Assembly: GCA_024234075.1 (NCBI GenBank)
Contig: JACKOV010000003.1
Span: forward strand, 648,219 to 712,218
Reading direction: 5' to 3'
DNA from: Nevskiaceae bacterium
GTDB taxonomy: Bacteria; Pseudomonadota; Gammaproteobacteria; Steroidobacterales; Steroidobacteraceae
Length of the DNA stretch: 64,000 nt
Of this stretch, positions 1 to 9,075 are shown in pieces. Under the pieces are notes generated by a model. That model was given only the letters and a program-made list of their open reading frames with translations. It was not told the origin of the DNA and did no database searches. How positions within the stretch are numbered: the stretch's first letter is position 1; every line of letters starts with the position of its first letter. A program made the translations under genes and the position numbers.

Positions 1-10
1 CCGGACCAGC

Positions 11-1252
11 ATGGTCATCGAAGGTTTCGATCCCGAACTCGCCGGCGCGATCCGCGCCGAGGCCGAGCGCCAGGAACATCACATCGAGCTGATCGCCTCG
101 GAGAACTACGCCAGCCCCCGCGTGCTCGAGGCGCAGGGCTCGGTGCTGACCAACAAGTACGCCGAGGGTTATCCGGGCAAGCGCTACTACGGCGGCTGCG
201 AGTTCGTCGACATCGCCGAGAGCCTGGCGATCGAGCGCGCCAAGCAGCTGTTTGGCGCCGACTACGCCAACGTGCAGCCGCATTCGGGTTCGCAGGCGAA
301 TGCCGCGGCCTATCTGGCGCTGCTGCAGCCGGGCGACACCGTGCTCGGCATGAGCCTCGATCACGGCGGCCATCTGACGCACGGCGCCAAGGTCAATTTT
401 TCCGGCAAGCTGTTCAAGGCCGTGCAGTACGGCATCCGCCCCGACAACGGCGAGATCGACTACGACGCGCTCGAGCGGCAAGCGCTCGAGACCCGGCCGC
501 GGATGATCATCGCGGGCTTCTCGGCCTATTCGCGCACGCTGGATTTCCCGCGGTTCCGCGCGATCGCCGACCAGGTCGGCGCCTATCTGATGGTCGACAT
601 GGCGCATGTCGCCGGCCTCGTGGCCGCGGGCTGCTACCCGAACCCGGTGCCGTACGCGGACGTGGTCACCACCACCACCCACAAGACGCTGCGCGGCCCG
701 CGCGGCGGCCTGATTCTCGCCCGGGCCAATGATGCCTTGACCAAGAAGTTCAACTCGCTGGTCTTCCCGGGCACCCAGGGTGGCCCGTTGATGCACGTGA
801 TCGCCGCCAAGGCGGTCGCTTTCCTCGAGGCGCTGCAGCCCGAGTTCAAGACGTATCAGCAGCAGGTCCTGCGCAACGCGCAGGCCATGGCCGAGCGCCT
901 GATCGCGCGTGGCTACCGCATCGTCTCCGGCGGCACTGACAATCACCTGTTCCTGATCGACCTGTCGGACAAGAACATCACCGGCAAGGATGCGGATGCG
1001 GCGCTGGGTCGGGCCAACATCACGGTCAACAAGAACGCGGTGCCCAACGATCCGCGCCCGCCGATGATCACCAGCGGCCTGCGGATCGGCACGCCGGCGG
1101 CGACCACGCGGGGCTTCCGCGAGGCCGAAGTGCGGCAGGTCGCCGACTGGATCGCCGACGTGCTCGATGCCGAGGGTGCCGAAGCGACCCTCGAACGTGT
1201 GCGTGGCGAGGTCGTCGCGCTCTGCAAGCGCTTCCCGGTCTACGGCTCCTGA
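11..1252 (+). CDS. glyA: Serine hydroxymethyltransferase
   Basis: PLP enzyme that interconverts serine and glycine and charges tetrahydrofolate with a one-carbon unit in the cytoplasm. The 413-residue frame has the family's usual length. The PLP-binding lysine is near residue 225 in the motif [14 protein letters not shown], and the early ASENY motif is present. The ATG lies only 10 bases into the window, so an upstream start cannot be excluded, but the protein begins where SHMTs normally begin. nrdR follows 54 bases downstream on the same strand, a common pairing in Proteobacteria. Confidence 0.96.
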   Translation: MVIEGFDPELAGAIRAEAERQEHHIELIASENYASPRVLEAQGSVLTNKYAEGYPGKRYYGGCEFVDIAESLAIERAKQLFGADYANVQPHSGSQANAAAYLALLQPGDTVLGMSLDHGGHLTHGAKVNFSGKLFKAVQYGIRPDNGEIDYDALERQALETRPRMIIAGFSAYSRTLDFPRFRAIADQVGAYLMVDMAHVAGLVAAGCYPNPVPYADVVTTTTHKTLRGPRGGLILARANDALTKKFNSLVFPGTQGGPLMHVIAAKAVAFLEALQPEFKTYQQQVLRNAQAMAERLIARGYRIVSGGTDNHLFLIDLSDKNITGKDADAALGRANITVNKNAVPNDPRPPMITSGLRIGTPAATTRGFREAEVRQVADWIADVLDAEGAEATLERVRGEVVALCKRFPVYGS

Positions 1253-1306
1253 GGGCCGGAACCAGGATGGGGAGCGCGGCGCAGCCCCTGACTGGATCGA
1301 GCCGAT

Positions 1307-1906
1307 ATGTACTGTCCTTTTTGCAGCCACGTCGAGACCAAGGTCAACGATTCGCGGCTGGCTGCCGAGGGGCGTCAGATCCGGCGGCGGCGCGAATGCC
1401 TCTCCTGCGGCGAGCGGTTCACGACCTTCGAGACCGCTGAACTGGTGATGCCGCTGATCATCAAGAGCGATCAGACCCGCGAGCCGTTCGACGAGCAGAA
1501 GCTGCGCTCGGGCTTGCTGAAGGCGCTCGAGAAACGTCCGGTCGCACAGGATGCGGTCGAGGAAGCGATCGCCCGGATAGGTCACAAGCTGCGCAGCCTG
1601 GGCGAGCGCGAGCTGCCCTCGCGCCATGTGGGTGAGTTGGTGATGGAAGAGCTGCGACACCTGGACGAAGTCGCCTATGTACGCTTCGCGTCGGTGTACC
1701 GCAGCTTCCAGGACGTGGAAGCCTTTCGCGAGGAAATCGAGCGCCTGGGTCATCGCCGCCGGCGTGATCCGGTCGCGGGGCAGTTGTCGTTGCTCGGTGG
1801 CGAGTCGGCGACCGCAGGCGCGACGGCGTCGTCGACATCGCCGGCACGGGCTGGTGCGGCGTCGGCCCGCACAGGGCAGCAGAAGGGCCGCGGCCGTGAA
1901 AAATAG
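1307..1906 (+). CDS. nrdR: Transcriptional repressor NrdR, with long C-terminal tail
   Basis: Zinc-finger and ATP-cone repressor of ribonucleotide reductase genes that senses ATP/dATP. The N-terminus carries two CxxC pairs (CPFC near residue 3, CLSC near residue 31), followed by the ATP-cone (about residues 47-137). At 199 residues it is roughly 45-50 longer than usual. The extra part, after about residue 150, is a low-complexity Ala/Ser/Gly/Thr stretch ending in basic residues. Its last 11 bases overlap the proposed ribD start, so the tail may partly reflect stop-codon drift into the next gene. It sits between glyA and the rib operon, as in many Proteobacteria. Confidence 0.95.
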   Translation: MYCPFCSHVETKVNDSRLAAEGRQIRRRRECLSCGERFTTFETAELVMPLIIKSDQTREPFDEQKLRSGLLKALEKRPVAQDAVEEAIARIGHKLRSLGERELPSRHVGELVMEELRHLDEVAYVRFASVYRSFQDVEAFREEIERLGHRRRRDPVAGQLSLLGGESATAGATASSTSPARAGAASARTGQQKGRGREK

Positions 1907-3074
1907 CCTGCGTGAGGCCGGCCCCGCGGGCGATGTCTCGAACGCGGCACCTTTCGAACCCGGCGAGCGGCGATGGATGGCGCGCGCGCTGCAGCTCGCG
2001 GCCCTGGGTCGCGACAGCAGCCAGCCGAATCCGCGCGTCGGTTGCGTGCTGGTGCACGAGGGCGAGCGGGTCGGCGAGGGCTGGCATCGCCGGGCCGGCG
2101 AGCCGCATGCCGAAGTGTTCGCGATCCAGGCCGCCGGCGCGCGGGCCCGGGGGGCGACCGCGTACGTGACGCTGGAACCCTGCAATCATCACGGCCGCAC
2201 GCCGCCCTGCACCGAGGCATTGATCGCCGCGGGCGTCGCCCGGGTCGTCTATGCCGTCGCCGATCCCGACCCGCGGGTCGACGGCGGCGGTGCGGCCCGT
2301 CTGCGGGCTGCCGGCATCGAGGTGGCTGCAGGTCTGCTCGAAGCCGAGGCGACCGAGATGAACCTCGGCTTTCTCAGCCGCCTGCAGCGTGGCCGTCCCT
2401 GGCTGCGTCTGAAGCTCGCTGCCAGTCTCGATGGGCGTACTGCGCTCGCCAGCGGCGAGAGCCAGTGGATTTCGAGCGCCGAATCGCGCGAGGACGTGCA
2501 GGCCTGGCGGGCGCAAAGTGCGGCGATCCTGACGGGTGTGGGCACCGTCCTGGCCGACGATCCGGCGCTGACGGTGCGCCGCGGCGAGTCGCCGCGCCAG
2601 CCGCTGCGGGTCGTGCTCGACAGCCGGCTGCGCACGCCGGCCACGGCGCGCGTGCTGACCGGGCCCGGCGAGAGCTGTCTGTTTGCGGTCGATGCCGTGG
2701 CAGGTGGGTCGAGGCAGCTTGCTGGCACATCGCTGTCGCCGGGGGCGCTGCCGCCAGGCGCCACGATCGAACGCCTGCCGGCCGGAGCCGATGGCCGCCC
2801 GGCCTTGCTCGACGTGTTGCAGCGGCTTGCGGCGCGGCAGATCAACGAGATCTGGACCGAAGCCGGCCCGACGCTGGCCGGCGCACTGCTCGTCGGCGGG
2901 CTGGTGGATGAGCTGGTGCTGTACCTGGCGCCGACGCTGCTCGGGCCGGATGCCCGCCCGCTGGCGCAGCTGCCGCTGCTCGGCCGGCTCGCGGACCGCC
3001 CGCTGTGGCGGATCCACGATCTGCGGGCGGTCGGCCCGGATGCCCGTATCATGCTGCGGCCAGGAGGCCTTTGA
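1896..3074 (+). CDS. ribD: Bifunctional diaminohydroxyphosphoribosylaminopyrimidine deaminase / reductase RibD
   Basis: Catalyses the deamination and reduction steps of riboflavin synthesis. The N-terminal deaminase domain (about residues 25-150) has the zinc motif HAEVFAI and then [11 protein letters not shown]. The C-terminal reductase domain starts near residue 170 ([13 protein letters not shown]). I chose the GTG at 1896 because RibD proteins carry a short segment before the conserved MARAL motif; the ATG at 1977 would start exactly at that motif and is the alternative. From GTG the protein is 392 residues, close to usual. It overlaps nrdR by 11 bases and is followed after one base by ribE. 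Confidence 0.93.
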   Translation: MKNSLREAGPAGDVSNAAPFEPGERRWMARALQLAALGRDSSQPNPRVGCVLVHEGERVGEGWHRRAGEPHAEVFAIQAAGARARGATAYVTLEPCNHHGRTPPCTEALIAAGVARVVYAVADPDPRVDGGGAARLRAAGIEVAAGLLEAEATEMNLGFLSRLQRGRPWLRLKLAASLDGRTALASGESQWISSAESREDVQAWRAQSAAILTGVGTVLADDPALTVRRGESPRQPLRVVLDSRLRTPATARVLTGPGESCLFAVDAVAGGSRQLAGTSLSPGALPPGATIERLPAGADGRPALLDVLQRLAARQINEIWTEAGPTLAGALLVGGLVDELVLYLAPTLLGPDARPLAQLPLLGRLADRPLWRIHDLRAVGPDARIMLRPGGL

Positions 3075-3075
3075 C

Positions 3076-3696
3076 GTGTTCACCGGAATCATCCGCGACG
3101 TGGGTACCGTGCGCCGGCTCGAGCCGCGCGGCGGCGACGTGCGGTTGTGGATCGACGTCGCCGCGCTGCCGATGGCGGACGTGGTGGAGGGCGACAGCAT
3201 CTGCGTCAGCGGCTGCTGTCTGACGGCACTGGAGGTTGCTGCCGGGGGTTTTGCCGCCGATGTCTCGCGCGAGACACTGTCCCTGACCACGCTCGGCGAG
3301 CTGGTCGCGGGTGCGCGGGTCAATCTGGAGCCGGCGCTCAGGGCCGGCGATCCGCTCGGCGGCCATCTGGTCTCGGGCCATGTCGACGGGGTCGGCGAGC
3401 TGCGGGCGATGGATGGCGATGCGCGTTCGGTGCGCATGCGCCTGCGTTGCCCGCCGGCACTGTCGCGCTACGTCGCGCGCAAGGGCTCGATCGCGATCGA
3501 CGGCGTGAGCCTGACCGTCAACGAGGTCGACGGCGACGAGTTCGGCGTCAACCTGATTCCGCACACCCAGGCGGTGACCACGCTCGGCGAGTTCCGTGTC
3601 GGTCGCCGCGTCAATCTCGAGATCGACCAGGTTGCGCGCTACGTTGAGCGGTTGCTCGGTGCGCAGCACGGCACGCCGCCGCAGCCGGCGCACTGA
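3076..3696 (+). CDS. ribE: Riboflavin synthase, alpha subunit
   Basis: Dismutates two 6,7-dimethyl-8-ribityllumazines to riboflavin. The 206-residue protein has the two-barrel repeat of the family: MFTGI-like start (here VFTGIIRDVG) and GHLVSGHVDGVG in the middle, with a second SLTVNEV copy near residue 140. The start is a GTG one base after the ribD stop, with GGAGG just upstream inside ribD, so the two genes are translationally close. The name ribC is also used for this enzyme in some genomes. Confidence 0.95.
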   Translation: MFTGIIRDVGTVRRLEPRGGDVRLWIDVAALPMADVVEGDSICVSGCCLTALEVAAGGFAADVSRETLSLTTLGELVAGARVNLEPALRAGDPLGGHLVSGHVDGVGELRAMDGDARSVRMRLRCPPALSRYVARKGSIAIDGVSLTVNEVDGDEFGVNLIPHTQAVTTLGEFRVGRRVNLEIDQVARYVERLLGAQHGTPPQPAH

Positions 3697-3713
3697 CTGC
3701 AGGAGCACCGAGC

Positions 3714-4877
3714 ATGCACATCGTACGCAACGACGCCGCCGCCGCGGCCACGCAGGCCGGCGGCCTCAACAGTGTCGAGGAGATCCTGGCCGATCTCGCC
3801 GCCGGCAAGATGGTCGTCATCATGGACGACGAGCAGCGCGAGAACGAAGGCGATCTGCTGATGGCAGCGAGCCTGGTACGGCCGGAGGACATCAACTTCA
3901 TGGCGCGGTACGGTCGCGGCCTGATCTGCCTGACCCTGACCCGCGAGCGCTGCCAGCAGCTGCGCCTGCAGTTGATGGTCAGCGACACCGATCTCGAACA
4001 GCGCACCAACTTCACGCTGTCGATCGAAGCGGCCGAGGGGGTCACCACGGGCATTTCCGCGTTCGATCGCGCACATACCGTGCGTACCGCGGTGGCGCTG
4101 GCCGCGAAGCCCACCGACCTGCGCCAGCCCGGCCACATCTTCCCGATCATGGCCCAGCCCGGTGGCGTGCTGACCCGCGCCGGTCATACCGAGGCGGGCT
4201 GCGATTTTGCGCGGCTTGCGGGTCTCGAACCCGCCGCGGTCATCGTCGAGATCATGAACGACGACGGCACGATGGCCCGGCGGCCCGATCTCGAGAAGTT
4301 CGCGCGCGAGCACGGCCTGAAGATCGGCACGATCGCCGACCTGATCCGCTACCGGCTGCGCAACGAGCGCTCGGTCGAACGTATCGACGAGCGCTGCGTC
4401 AGCACCGAGTTCGGCGAGTTCACGCTGCTGGCCTACCAGGATCACGTCCATCGCGACGTGCACCTGGCGCTGGTGCGCGGCACGATCGCGCCGGACGATC
4501 GGCCGCCGCCGCTGGTGCGGGTGCATCTGACCGATACCTTGCGCGACGTGCTCGGAATCGGCGGCGGCGAGGGGCGGCACTGGACGCTGCGCGCGGCCAT
4601 GGCGCGGGTCGCCCGCGAAGGTCATGGCGTGATCGTGATCCTGCGCGAAGCCGAGACACCGCGGCAGCTGGCCGACACGGTGCGGGCGCTGTCGTCGGTC
4701 GACGAGCAGGCGCCGAAGCCGGGCGAGGGCAGCCCGGTGCTGCGCACCTACGGCATCGGCGCGCAGATCCTCAAGGACATCGGCGTGCGGCGCATGCGGG
4801 TGCTGTCCGCGCCCAAGCAGTTGCATGGTCTGGCGGCCTTCGATCTCGAGGTCGAGAGCTACGTGGACAATGACTGA
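3714..4877 (+). CDS. ribBA: 3,4-dihydroxy-2-butanone 4-phosphate synthase with degenerate GTP cyclohydrolase II domain
   Basis: The N-terminal half (about residues 15-215) is a complete DHBP synthase, with the acidic DDEQRENEGDL motif and GHTEAG, and supplies the four-carbon unit for lumazine. The C-terminal half (about 220-387) follows the cyclohydrolase II fold, but where active enzymes carry three zinc cysteines (GDxxxSxRCDCG) this one has GIGGGEGRHW and no cysteine (residues about 272-291). GTP cyclohydrolase II activity is therefore unlikely from this domain, and a separate ribA should exist elsewhere. RibB fused to an inactive domain is known in Proteobacteria. It overlaps ribH by 8 bases. 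Confidence 0.93.
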   Translation: MHIVRNDAAAAATQAGGLNSVEEILADLAAGKMVVIMDDEQRENEGDLLMAASLVRPEDINFMARYGRGLICLTLTRERCQQLRLQLMVSDTDLEQRTNFTLSIEAAEGVTTGISAFDRAHTVRTAVALAAKPTDLRQPGHIFPIMAQPGGVLTRAGHTEAGCDFARLAGLEPAAVIVEIMNDDGTMARRPDLEKFAREHGLKIGTIADLIRYRLRNERSVERIDERCVSTEFGEFTLLAYQDHVHRDVHLALVRGTIAPDDRPPPLVRVHLTDTLRDVLGIGGGEGRHWTLRAAMARVAREGHGVIVILREAETPRQLADTVRALSSVDEQAPKPGEGSPVLRTYGIGAQILKDIGVRRMRVLSAPKQLHGLAAFDLEVESYVDND

Positions 4878-5355
4878 GGTGCCCGCTCTGGCGCAGATCG
4901 AGGGCCGTCTCGACGCCCGTGGCCTGAAGGTGGCGATCGTCGCCGGCCGCTGGAACGACTTCATCATCGCGAGCCTGCTGCGAGGCGCGCAGGCCGCCTG
5001 GTCCCGCCATGGCGGTGCCGCGGGCGACCTCGCGGTGGCGCGGGTGCCCGGCGCATTCGAGCTGCCGGTCGCGGTCAAACGGTTTGCGGCCAGCGGGCGC
5101 TATCACGCGGTGGTGGCTTTCGGTTGCGTGATCCGCGGCGACACACCGCACTTCGACTATGTCGCGGGTGAAGCGGCTGCGGGACTGATGCGTGCCCAGC
5201 TCGATTCCGGAGTGCCCTGCATCTTCGGTGTGCTGACGGTCGATACGGTCGAACAGGCGCTCGAGCGGGCGGCGACCAGCCGGATGAACAAGGGCGGCGA
5301 GGCGATGGACGTCGCGATCGAAATGGCGGACCTGTTCCGGCGGGTCGGCGCATGA
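4870..5355 (+). CDS. ribH: 6,7-dimethyl-8-ribityllumazine synthase
   Basis: Condenses the pyrimidine and butanone phosphate intermediates to lumazine, the substrate of the riboflavin synthase upstream. The protein has 161 residues. Family landmarks are VAGRWNDFI at residues 21-29, VPGAFELP near 60, GCVIRGDTPHF near 88 and the C-terminal NKGGEA segment. The ATG lies 8 bases before the ribBA stop, and the gene overlaps nusB by 4 bases (ATGA). The ribH-nusB-thiL order is a classic proteobacterial arrangement. Confidence 0.96.
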   Translation: MTEVPALAQIEGRLDARGLKVAIVAGRWNDFIIASLLRGAQAAWSRHGGAAGDLAVARVPGAFELPVAVKRFAASGRYHAVVAFGCVIRGDTPHFDYVAGEAAAGLMRAQLDSGVPCIFGVLTVDTVEQALERAATSRMNKGGEAMDVAIEMADLFRRVGA

Positions 5356-5795
5356 GCCGCACCGTGCAGCACGATCCGCGCTCCGGCGCGCGTTCGCTGG
5401 CGCGCAAGCTGGCGCTGCAGGCCTTGTACCGGCTGCAGATCAACGAAGGGCCGTGGCAGGACGTGCTCAGCGAGTTCCAGTCGGCCGAGGACATGTCCAA
5501 GGCCGACCGCGAGTACTTCGAGACGATCATCCGCGCCGTCGCCGGCGAACGCGAGGCGCTCGATGCCAGCCTCGGCACCTGGCTCGACCGCAAGCCCGCA
5601 GAGCTCGATCCGGTCGAACATGCGGTGTTGCTGGTCGGCACCTGGGAATTGCGTTCGCGGCCCGACGTCCCCTGGCGCGTGGTGATCAACGAAGCCGTGA
5701 CCCTGACGCGCCGCTTCGGCGCGACCGACGGGCACAAGTTCGTCAACGCCGTGCTCGATCGTGCGGCACGCGAACTGCGGCCGAACGAGCACTGA
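5352..5795 (+). CDS. nusB: Transcription antitermination factor NusB
   Basis: Helical RNA-binding protein that joins NusE (S10) on boxA RNA in ribosomal RNA antitermination. The 147-residue protein shows the family pattern: ARKLALQALYRLQ near residue 17, an acidic middle helix, and INEAVTLTRRFGATDGHKFVNAVLD near the end. It overlaps ribH by 4 bases, so it is probably translationally coupled to it. Confidence 0.95.
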   Translation: MSRTVQHDPRSGARSLARKLALQALYRLQINEGPWQDVLSEFQSAEDMSKADREYFETIIRAVAGEREALDASLGTWLDRKPAELDPVEHAVLLVGTWELRSRPDVPWRVVINEAVTLTRRFGATDGHKFVNAVLDRAARELRPNEH

Positions 5796-5824
5796 ACAGC
5801 GGTTTGCAGCTGCAGGTCCGATCG

Positions 5825-6808
5825 ATGGCACTCTCCGAATTCGAGTTGATCCGTCGTTACTTCGGTGCCGCCGGCGCAGCCGGCGCCGGCATGCTGCGCG
5901 ACGACGTCGTGCTCGGCATCGGCGACGACGGAGCGATCCTGCGACCGCCGCCGGGACAGGATCTGGTCGCGGTCATCGATACCGTCATCGAGGGCGTGCA
6001 TTTCCCGATAGGTTCGGCAGCCGCCGCGGTGGGCCATCGTGCGCTGGCCGTCAATCTCAGCGATATCGCCGCGATGGGGGCGACACCGGCCTGGGCGCTG
6101 CTGTCGTTGTCGCTGCCGCAGGCCGACGAAGCCTGGTTGCAGGACTTCGCCACCGGCCTCGGCCGATTGGCGGGCGAGCATGGTGTGGCCCTGGTCGGCG
6201 GCGATACCACCTGCGGCGCGCTGGCGGTCGGCATCCAGCTGCTCGGTTTCGTGCCTGCAAACGGCGGGCTGCGTCGCAGCAGCGGTGCGCCCGGCGACTG
6301 GGTGTTCGTTTCCGGCACACCGGGCGATGCCGCCGCGGGCCTTGCCATCGAGATGGGGCAGGCGGGACCGGGTGGCCTCGACGAAGCCTGGTTGCGTGAT
6401 CGCTTCCTGTATCCCACGCCGCGGGTCGCACTCGGCGGCCTGCTGCGCGAGCTGGCCAGTGCCTGCATCGACGTCTCCGACGGTCTCGCCGGGGATCTCG
6501 GCAAACTCGCTGCCGCCAGCGGCTGCGGGGCCGAACTCGACGTGACGCGGCTGCCGCTCTCGCCGGCGCTGATCCGCACGGTCGGTGCGGAGCAGGCGCT
6601 GGAGCGGGCGCTGAACGGCGGCGACGACTACGAGCTGTGCTTCACGATCCCCGATGCGCGGCTGGCCGAAGCCGAGGCCAGGCTCGCCGGGCAGCCGACG
6701 CCGGTGCGCCGTATCGGACGCCTGGTGTCAGGAAGTGACGTGAAACTGCAGCGGGCCGGGGCCGTGACCGGCAGCCCGCACGCGGGGTTCGACCACTTCG
6801 CCCGCTGA
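5825..6808 (+). CDS. thiL: Thiamine-monophosphate kinase
   Basis: Phosphorylates thiamine monophosphate to the active cofactor thiamine diphosphate. The start MALSEFELI matches the family N-terminus. GIGDDGAIL near residue 37, the ISDIAAMGA-like motif near 79, GGDTT near 125 and ISDGLAGDL-type IDVSDGLAGDL near 219 form the ATP-grasp-like active site. At 327 residues it has normal length. No pgpA follows, unlike in enterics; a kinase gene begins 104 bases downstream. Confidence 0.95.
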   Translation: MALSEFELIRRYFGAAGAAGAGMLRDDVVLGIGDDGAILRPPPGQDLVAVIDTVIEGVHFPIGSAAAAVGHRALAVNLSDIAAMGATPAWALLSLSLPQADEAWLQDFATGLGRLAGEHGVALVGGDTTCGALAVGIQLLGFVPANGGLRRSSGAPGDWVFVSGTPGDAAAGLAIEMGQAGPGGLDEAWLRDRFLYPTPRVALGGLLRELASACIDVSDGLAGDLGKLAAASGCGAELDVTRLPLSPALIRTVGAEQALERALNGGDDYELCFTIPDARLAEAEARLAGQPTPVRRIGRLVSGSDVKLQRAGAVTGSPHAGFDHFAR

Positions 6809-6912
6809 GTCCGGCTCCGCCGGGAACTGCGTCACAGCCGTCCGCGGCGTCTCTTCGTATCCTGACCGGGCTAGCTGCGGCCAAGTCCGGCTGCAGGGCG
6901 ATCTGACGTTCC

Positions 6913-8229
6913 ATGTCATCACTTCTGCAGAACAATTCCAGGATCCATTCGCCGGCCAAGATGCCGGAGAAGATCGGCAAGTACGTGATCGTCAACGAGG
7001 TCGGTCGCGGCAGCACCGGCACCGTGTATCTGTCGCACGATCCGTATTACGGCCGCGACGTCGCCATCAAGGTCTACAACCTGCAGGCCGGCGGCGACGA
7101 GGAGAAGGCGCGCATCGCGCGCAAGATGTTCCTTTCCGAAGCCCACATGGTCGGGATGTTGCAGCAGCCGCACATCCTGCCGATCTACGATGCGGGCGAG
7201 GAAGGCGACTACTGCTACATCGTCACCGAGCATGTGCACGGTGCACGGACACTGGCGGCGTACTGTAAACCCGACAACCTGCTGCGCATCGATGACGTGG
7301 TGGAGATCATCTACAAGTGCGCCCGCGCGCTGCACTACGCGCACTCGCGCGGCGTGATCCACCGCGACATCAAGCCGTCGAACATCATGCTGACGCAGGA
7401 CTCCGACGTCCGCATCATCGATTTCGGCATCGCGCTGGTCGCCGATTCCGACATTTCGCGGATCGAGGGCATTGCCGGCAGCCCGAGCTACATGTCGCCC
7501 GAGCAGGTGCAGAGCCTCGAGCTGACCCATCGCTCGGACATCTATTCGCTCGGCGCCGTGATGTACGAGCTGCTGACGGGTGCGCGGCCGTTCAAGGCTT
7601 CGAACCTGGCGAAGCTCCTGCACCAGATCGTCTACGCGACGCCGGCGCCGATCCATACCCTGCGCGCCGACATCCCGGAGGAGCTCGAGCAGGTTTGTGC
7701 CACCGCGCTGATGAAGCAGCCGGAGCGGCGCTACAAGACCGGTCTCGACTTCGCGGCGGATCTGACCCGCGTCCACCAGAAGCTGCGCGAGGCCTATGCC
7801 AAGATCGACCAGCAGGAGCAGTTCGCCACGCTGCGCCGGCTGCGATTCTTCCACGAGTTCTCGCATGCCGAGATCTGGGAAGTGATGCGCGCCAGCACCT
7901 GGCGCGACTACGCGCCGGGCGAGCACATCGTCCGCGAAGGCGAGATCGACGATCGCTTCTACATCCTGGTGTCGGGCGAGTGCGCCGTGGAGCGCAACGG
8001 AACCCACCTCGGCCGGATCGAGACCGGTGATTGTTTCGGCGAGACCGGCTACGTCAAGGGTGCGCGGCGCACCGCCAGCATCCGCGCGAGCAGTCCGGTG
8101 ACCGTGCTGAAGGTCAGTGCGACCTTGCTGGAGCAGGTCTCGGCGGCCTGCCAGCTGCGCTTCAACCGCATGTTCCTCAAGACCCTGATCACCCGCCTGC
8201 AGAACGCCGAGGCGCTCGAAATCCGCTGA
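6913..8229 (+). CDS. Serine/threonine protein kinase fused to a C-terminal cyclic-nucleotide-binding domain
   Basis: A cytoplasmic Hanks-type kinase occupies about residues 20-290: glycine loop GRGSTGTVY, ATP lysine K53, catalytic HRDIKPSN at 150-157, DFG at 170, and SPEQ in the activation segment. After a charged linker, residues about 310-425 form a cNMP/Crp-type domain with a phosphate-binding cassette that keeps its key Glu (about 377) and Arg (about 386) in FGETGY...RRTAS. No transmembrane helix is visible. The layout suggests a kinase gated by cAMP or c-di-GMP, but ligand and substrate are unknown. It is monocistronic, convergent with folE2, and the two stops are one base apart. Confidence 0.9.
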   Translation: MSSLLQNNSRIHSPAKMPEKIGKYVIVNEVGRGSTGTVYLSHDPYYGRDVAIKVYNLQAGGDEEKARIARKMFLSEAHMVGMLQQPHILPIYDAGEEGDYCYIVTEHVHGARTLAAYCKPDNLLRIDDVVEIIYKCARALHYAHSRGVIHRDIKPSNIMLTQDSDVRIIDFGIALVADSDISRIEGIAGSPSYMSPEQVQSLELTHRSDIYSLGAVMYELLTGARPFKASNLAKLLHQIVYATPAPIHTLRADIPEELEQVCATALMKQPERRYKTGLDFAADLTRVHQKLREAYAKIDQQEQFATLRRLRFFHEFSHAEIWEVMRASTWRDYAPGEHIVREGEIDDRFYILVSGECAVERNGTHLGRIETGDCFGETGYVKGARRTASIRASSPVTVLKVSATLLEQVSAACQLRFNRMFLKTLITRLQNAEALEIR

Positions 8230-8230
8230 A

Positions 8231-9055
8231 TCAGCCCTCGGCGTCCTTGTCGCGCTCGATCAGCGCGTAGGCCGAGTGGTTGTGGATCGATTCGAAGTTC
8301 TCCGACTCGACCACGTAGGCGGCGATGCGCTCCTCGCCGTTGAGGCGCACCGCGACGTCGCGCACCATGTCCTCGACGAACTTGGGGTTGTCGTAGGCTT
8401 TTTCGGTCACGTACTTTTCGTCGGGACGCTTCAGGATGCCGTAGAGGTCGCAGGAGGCCTCGGATTCGGCGATGTCGATCAGCTCCTCGATCCACATGTG
8501 TTCGCGCAGCTTGGCGGTGATGGTCACGTGCGAACGCTGGTTGTGGGCGCCGTACTGGGAAATCTTCTTGCTGCAGGGGCAGAGGCTGGTGACCGGCACG
8601 ACGACCTTGACCCACAGCGACGTGGTGCCGTTGCGGCGCTCGCCGATCAGGCTCGCCTGGTAGTCCATCAGGCTCTCGACACCCGATACCGGCGCTTTTT
8701 TCATCACGAAGAACGGGAAAGTCATCTCGATGTGGCCGGCTTCGGCCTCGAGCTTGACGGTCATCTCCTCGAGGATCTTCTGGAAGCCGTCGACCGAGAA
8801 CTCGCGCTCCTGGTGCAGCAGCTCGACGAAGCGCGACATGTGCGTGCCCTTGAAGTTGTGCGGCAGGTTCACGTACATGTTCAGCGTCGCGACGGTGTGC
8901 TGGTCGCCGGCGGAGCGGTCGCGGACCTTGACCGGATGCACGATCTCCTTGATGCCGACCCGGTTGATCGGGATCTGGCGGGTGTCGGCACGGCTCTGGA
9001 CGTCTTCGACGAGCGCGACCTTGGCCTTCGAGGCGAGGGGAGTGACTGGGTTCAC
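8231..9055 (-). CDS. folE2: GTP cyclohydrolase FolE2 (type IB)
   Basis: Converts GTP to dihydroneopterin triphosphate, the first step of tetrahydrofolate synthesis. FolE2 can work with metals other than zinc and often replaces FolE. The catalytic cysteine motif [10 protein letters not shown] lies near residue 150, and the IHNHSAYA segment is near the C-terminus. The GTG start at 9055 is supported by an AAGGAAG ribosome-binding site about 8 bases upstream and gives 274 residues, close to usual. It follows dxs by 20 bases and is probably the last gene of the xseB-ispA-dxs transcript. Confidence 0.93.
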   Translation of the reverse strand: MNPVTPLASKAKVALVEDVQSRADTRQIPINRVGIKEIVHPVKVRDRSAGDQHTVATLNMYVNLPHNFKGTHMSRFVELLHQEREFSVDGFQKILEEMTVKLEAEAGHIEMTFPFFVMKKAPVSGVESLMDYQASLIGERRNGTTSLWVKVVVPVTSLCPCSKKISQYGAHNQRSHVTITAKLREHMWIEELIDIAESEASCDLYGILKRPDEKYVTEKAYDNPKFVEDMVRDVAVRLNGEERIAAYVVESENFESIHNHSAYALIERDKDAEG

Positions 9056-9075
9056 GATGGGACTTCCTTTTCCAA

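Noticed and set aside
1907..3075. FMN riboswitch upstream of or inside the rib operon
   Set aside because: No RFN-type conserved blocks were seen, and the genes overlap without a leader.
1461..3437. A 658-codon minus-strand frame opposite nrdR, ribD and ribE
   Set aside because: Arg/Pro/Ser-rich antisense artefact; the plus-strand genes have clear motifs.
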